A stretch of 64,000 nucleotides of DNA from DATCJA01 sp963734635 (GTDB taxonomy: Bacteria; Acidobacteriota; Vicinamibacteria; Vicinamibacterales; UBA2999): the NCBI GenBank assembly GCA_963734635.1, contig CAVTIA010000011.1, forward strand, positions 186,001 to 250,000. Direction: 5' to 3'. Position 1 is the stretch's first letter. Every line of letters starts with the position of its first letter. A program made the position numbers and the translations under genes. A model generated the notes under the pieces. That model was not told where the DNA came from. It worked only from the letters and a program-made list of their open reading frames with translations, and did not search any database. Positions 62,678 to 64,000 of this stretch are shown one piece after another.

Positions 62678-63886
62678 ATGACCGATCAGTTGCCGCCGAG
62701 TCCGGCGCCGCTCCCTCCACCTGATCGCCATCAAATCGATCGTCTCAATCGCCTTTACAATCTGTCGGCTTCGGAGCCGCGAGAAGGCTGGACTGGACGG
62801 CTGATCGACAAAGCGCAGCACATGGTGAGCCGCCTGCTGTCACGGCAGCGGGCCTTCAACGCCGTCCTCGTCGATCACATCAATCGCAACGACCTCGTCG
62901 GCATCGAAGCGCATCATGCGAGCGCGAAGACCGTTGCCTGGGTGCGCGACACCGTGCAGTTCGCTCTCGAGGAGCTGCGGCGGCACCAGCAGGCGCTCGC
63001 CGCATGGGAGCGGCGGACCAACGCGGCCGTCGCATCGCTTTCCGGCACCCACGAGGAGCTGCGTGCCTCGATAGGCGTCCTGCAGCAGGCCACACAGACG
63101 CTGAAACGCGAAGTAGTGCGGCTCAGCGAGGCCGGAATCCCGGCATCAGCGGCGCCCACAGCAGTGCGCGAAAGCAGTCGAGAGGCCGGATCGCGGACCA
63201 GCCTGGACGGCCACAAGTACGTCGGTTTCGAAGATCACTTCCGCGGATCACAGGACGACATCCGTGGGCGTGTTGCCGAATACCTGCCGATCTTCCGCGG
63301 TGTGCAGAACGTCGTGGACCTCGGGTGCGGGCGCGGCGAGTTTCTGGCGCTCCTCCGGGACAACGGGATCGAAGGGCGCGGTGTCGATATCAATGAGGCA
63401 ATGGTCGAGGTCTGCCGTAGCCAGGGCTTCGACGTCACACGAACGGATGCGCTGTCGTACCTCGAGGCGCAGCCCGACGGATCCATCGGGGGTCTGTTTG
63501 CAGCGCAGGTAGTCGAACACCTCGAACCGCAGTACCTCAACGCGCTGCTCGACGTCGCATTCGGCAAGCTCCGACCGGGGGCGCCGATTGTGCTCGAAAC
63601 CATCAATCCCGCGTGCTGGTTTGCGTTCTTCGAAAGCTACATCCGGGACATCACACACGTGCGTCCGCTTCACCCCGACACCTTGAAATTTCTGCTCATC
63701 GCGAGCGGGTTCCAGCACGTAGACATCCGGTACCGCTCGCCATATCCGGAGCACGAAAAGCTGCAGCCAATCGGCCCGAACGGGCCGCTCGGCGACGTAG
63801 TCGAGACGCTGAACGCGAACGTCGAACGAATCAACCGCTTGCTGTTTACCTGGCTCGACTACGCGGCGATCGGGCGACGCGCGTGA
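62678..63886 (+). CDS. SAM-dependent methyltransferase with N-terminal coiled-coil region
   Basis: A 402-residue protein. The N-terminal 160 residues are charged and helical (GWTGRLIDKAQHMVSRLL, FALEELRRHQQALAAWERR, LQQATQTLKREVVRL), consistent with a coiled coil. A class I methyltransferase domain follows, with NVVDLGCGRGEFLALLRDNG near residue 208 (SAM-binding motif I), GRGVDINEAMVEVCRSQGF (motif II acid) and GLFAAQVVEHLEPQYL. The layout resembles O-antigen/capsule chain-terminating methyltransferases, so a cell-surface polysaccharide role is inferred. The ATG at 62678 is the likely start. It ends in GTGA overlapping the next gene. Confidence 0.82.
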   Translation: MTDQLPPSPAPLPPPDRHQIDRLNRLYNLSASEPREGWTGRLIDKAQHMVSRLLSRQRAFNAVLVDHINRNDLVGIEAHHASAKTVAWVRDTVQFALEELRRHQQALAAWERRTNAAVASLSGTHEELRASIGVLQQATQTLKREVVRLSEAGIPASAAPTAVRESSREAGSRTSLDGHKYVGFEDHFRGSQDDIRGRVAEYLPIFRGVQNVVDLGCGRGEFLALLRDNGIEGRGVDINEAMVEVCRSQGFDVTRTDALSYLEAQPDGSIGGLFAAQVVEHLEPQYLNALLDVAFGKLRPGAPIVLETINPACWFAFFESYIRDITHVRPLHPDTLKFLLIASGFQHVDIRYRSPYPEHEKLQPIGPNGPLGDVVETLNANVERINRLLFTWLDYAAIGRRA

Positions 63887-64000
63887 CCGTGGCGGCGCGG
63901 ACGCTGCGGTGCCTCATCGGCGCGGTACTCGCGTGGTGGGTCATCGTCGCGCTCGTCGCGCCGGAGGTGCCGCCGCTCACCGCCGGGGCGGCCGCAGTCA
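63883..64000 (+). CDS. Membrane protein, N-terminal part (runs off the right edge)
   Basis: A GTG at 63883 overlaps the methyltransferase stop (GTGA) and opens a frame to the window end. Thirty-nine residues are visible, with one hydrophobic segment (LIGAVLAWWVIVALVAPEV). The coupling suggests a shared operon with the methyltransferase, perhaps polysaccharide assembly. No family can be assigned. Confidence 0.5.
   Translation, partial: MTVAARTLRCLIGAVLAWWVIVALVAPEVPPLTAGAAAV

Overview
The window reads as one chromosomal segment of a GC-rich, Gram-negative soil-type bacterium. The best fit is Acidobacteriota, probably the Vicinamibacteria. This is inferred from three large TonB-dependent receptors with carboxypeptidase-regulatory N-termini, a tandem pair of DUF5916/CBM9-like outer-membrane proteins, DUF6351 and DUF6152 proteins, a cytochrome of the reaction-centre type outside any photosynthetic context, and many families of intergenic palindromes. 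I saw no tRNA, rRNA, CRISPR array, phage or transposase gene.

Layout. 0-8.4 kb holds central metabolism: transketolase N-terminus, a DUF4149 membrane protein, NAD-type isocitrate dehydrogenase, a PlsB-like acyltransferase overlapping proline dehydrogenase, an M20 peptidase, a CCA-adding enzyme and a threonine dehydratase. 8.5-20.4 kb holds an M28 peptidase divergent from a ClpP-like protease, two DUF5916 proteins, a quinone oxidoreductase and an intact TonB receptor. 20.5-28.1 kb is a two-carbon acid module: acetyl-CoA synthetase plus an OFA-family transporter on one strand, divergent from glcD-glcE-glcF.

28.2-49.3 kb is the accessory heart of the window. About seventeen genes all lie on the minus strand and nearly all encode exported proteins: two TonB receptors, five paralogues of an uncharacterised secreted family (xxVPDFSGxW / xPDxxGxW), two paralogous LolA-like proteins, two DUF6152 proteins, three c-type cytochromes (one fused to a beta-propeller), a DUF6351 hydrolase and a secreted metallo-beta-lactamase-fold protein. 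I read it as a periplasm/outer-membrane system for taking up and oxidatively breaking down an unknown, probably bulky or hydrophobic, substrate. That role is inference.

49.4-64 kb returns to housekeeping: an epimerase, a fused acyl-CoA synthetase/ACP/acyltransferase, IF-1, a DEAD-box helicase, a MerR-TPR fusion, glucokinase, a translationally coupled transglutaminase/ABC exporter operon, thiS-thiG, and a methyltransferase followed by a partial membrane protein.

Two window-wide patterns matter. First, a hairpin-core-hairpin element with the invariant core GATACTGCC occurs four times between genes. Its second stem differs in sequence between copies but always pairs. Second, seven otherwise normal genes carry frameshifts. 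Sixteen of the eighteen junctions I could resolve are single extra bases, which suggests assembly or consensus errors rather than natural decay.
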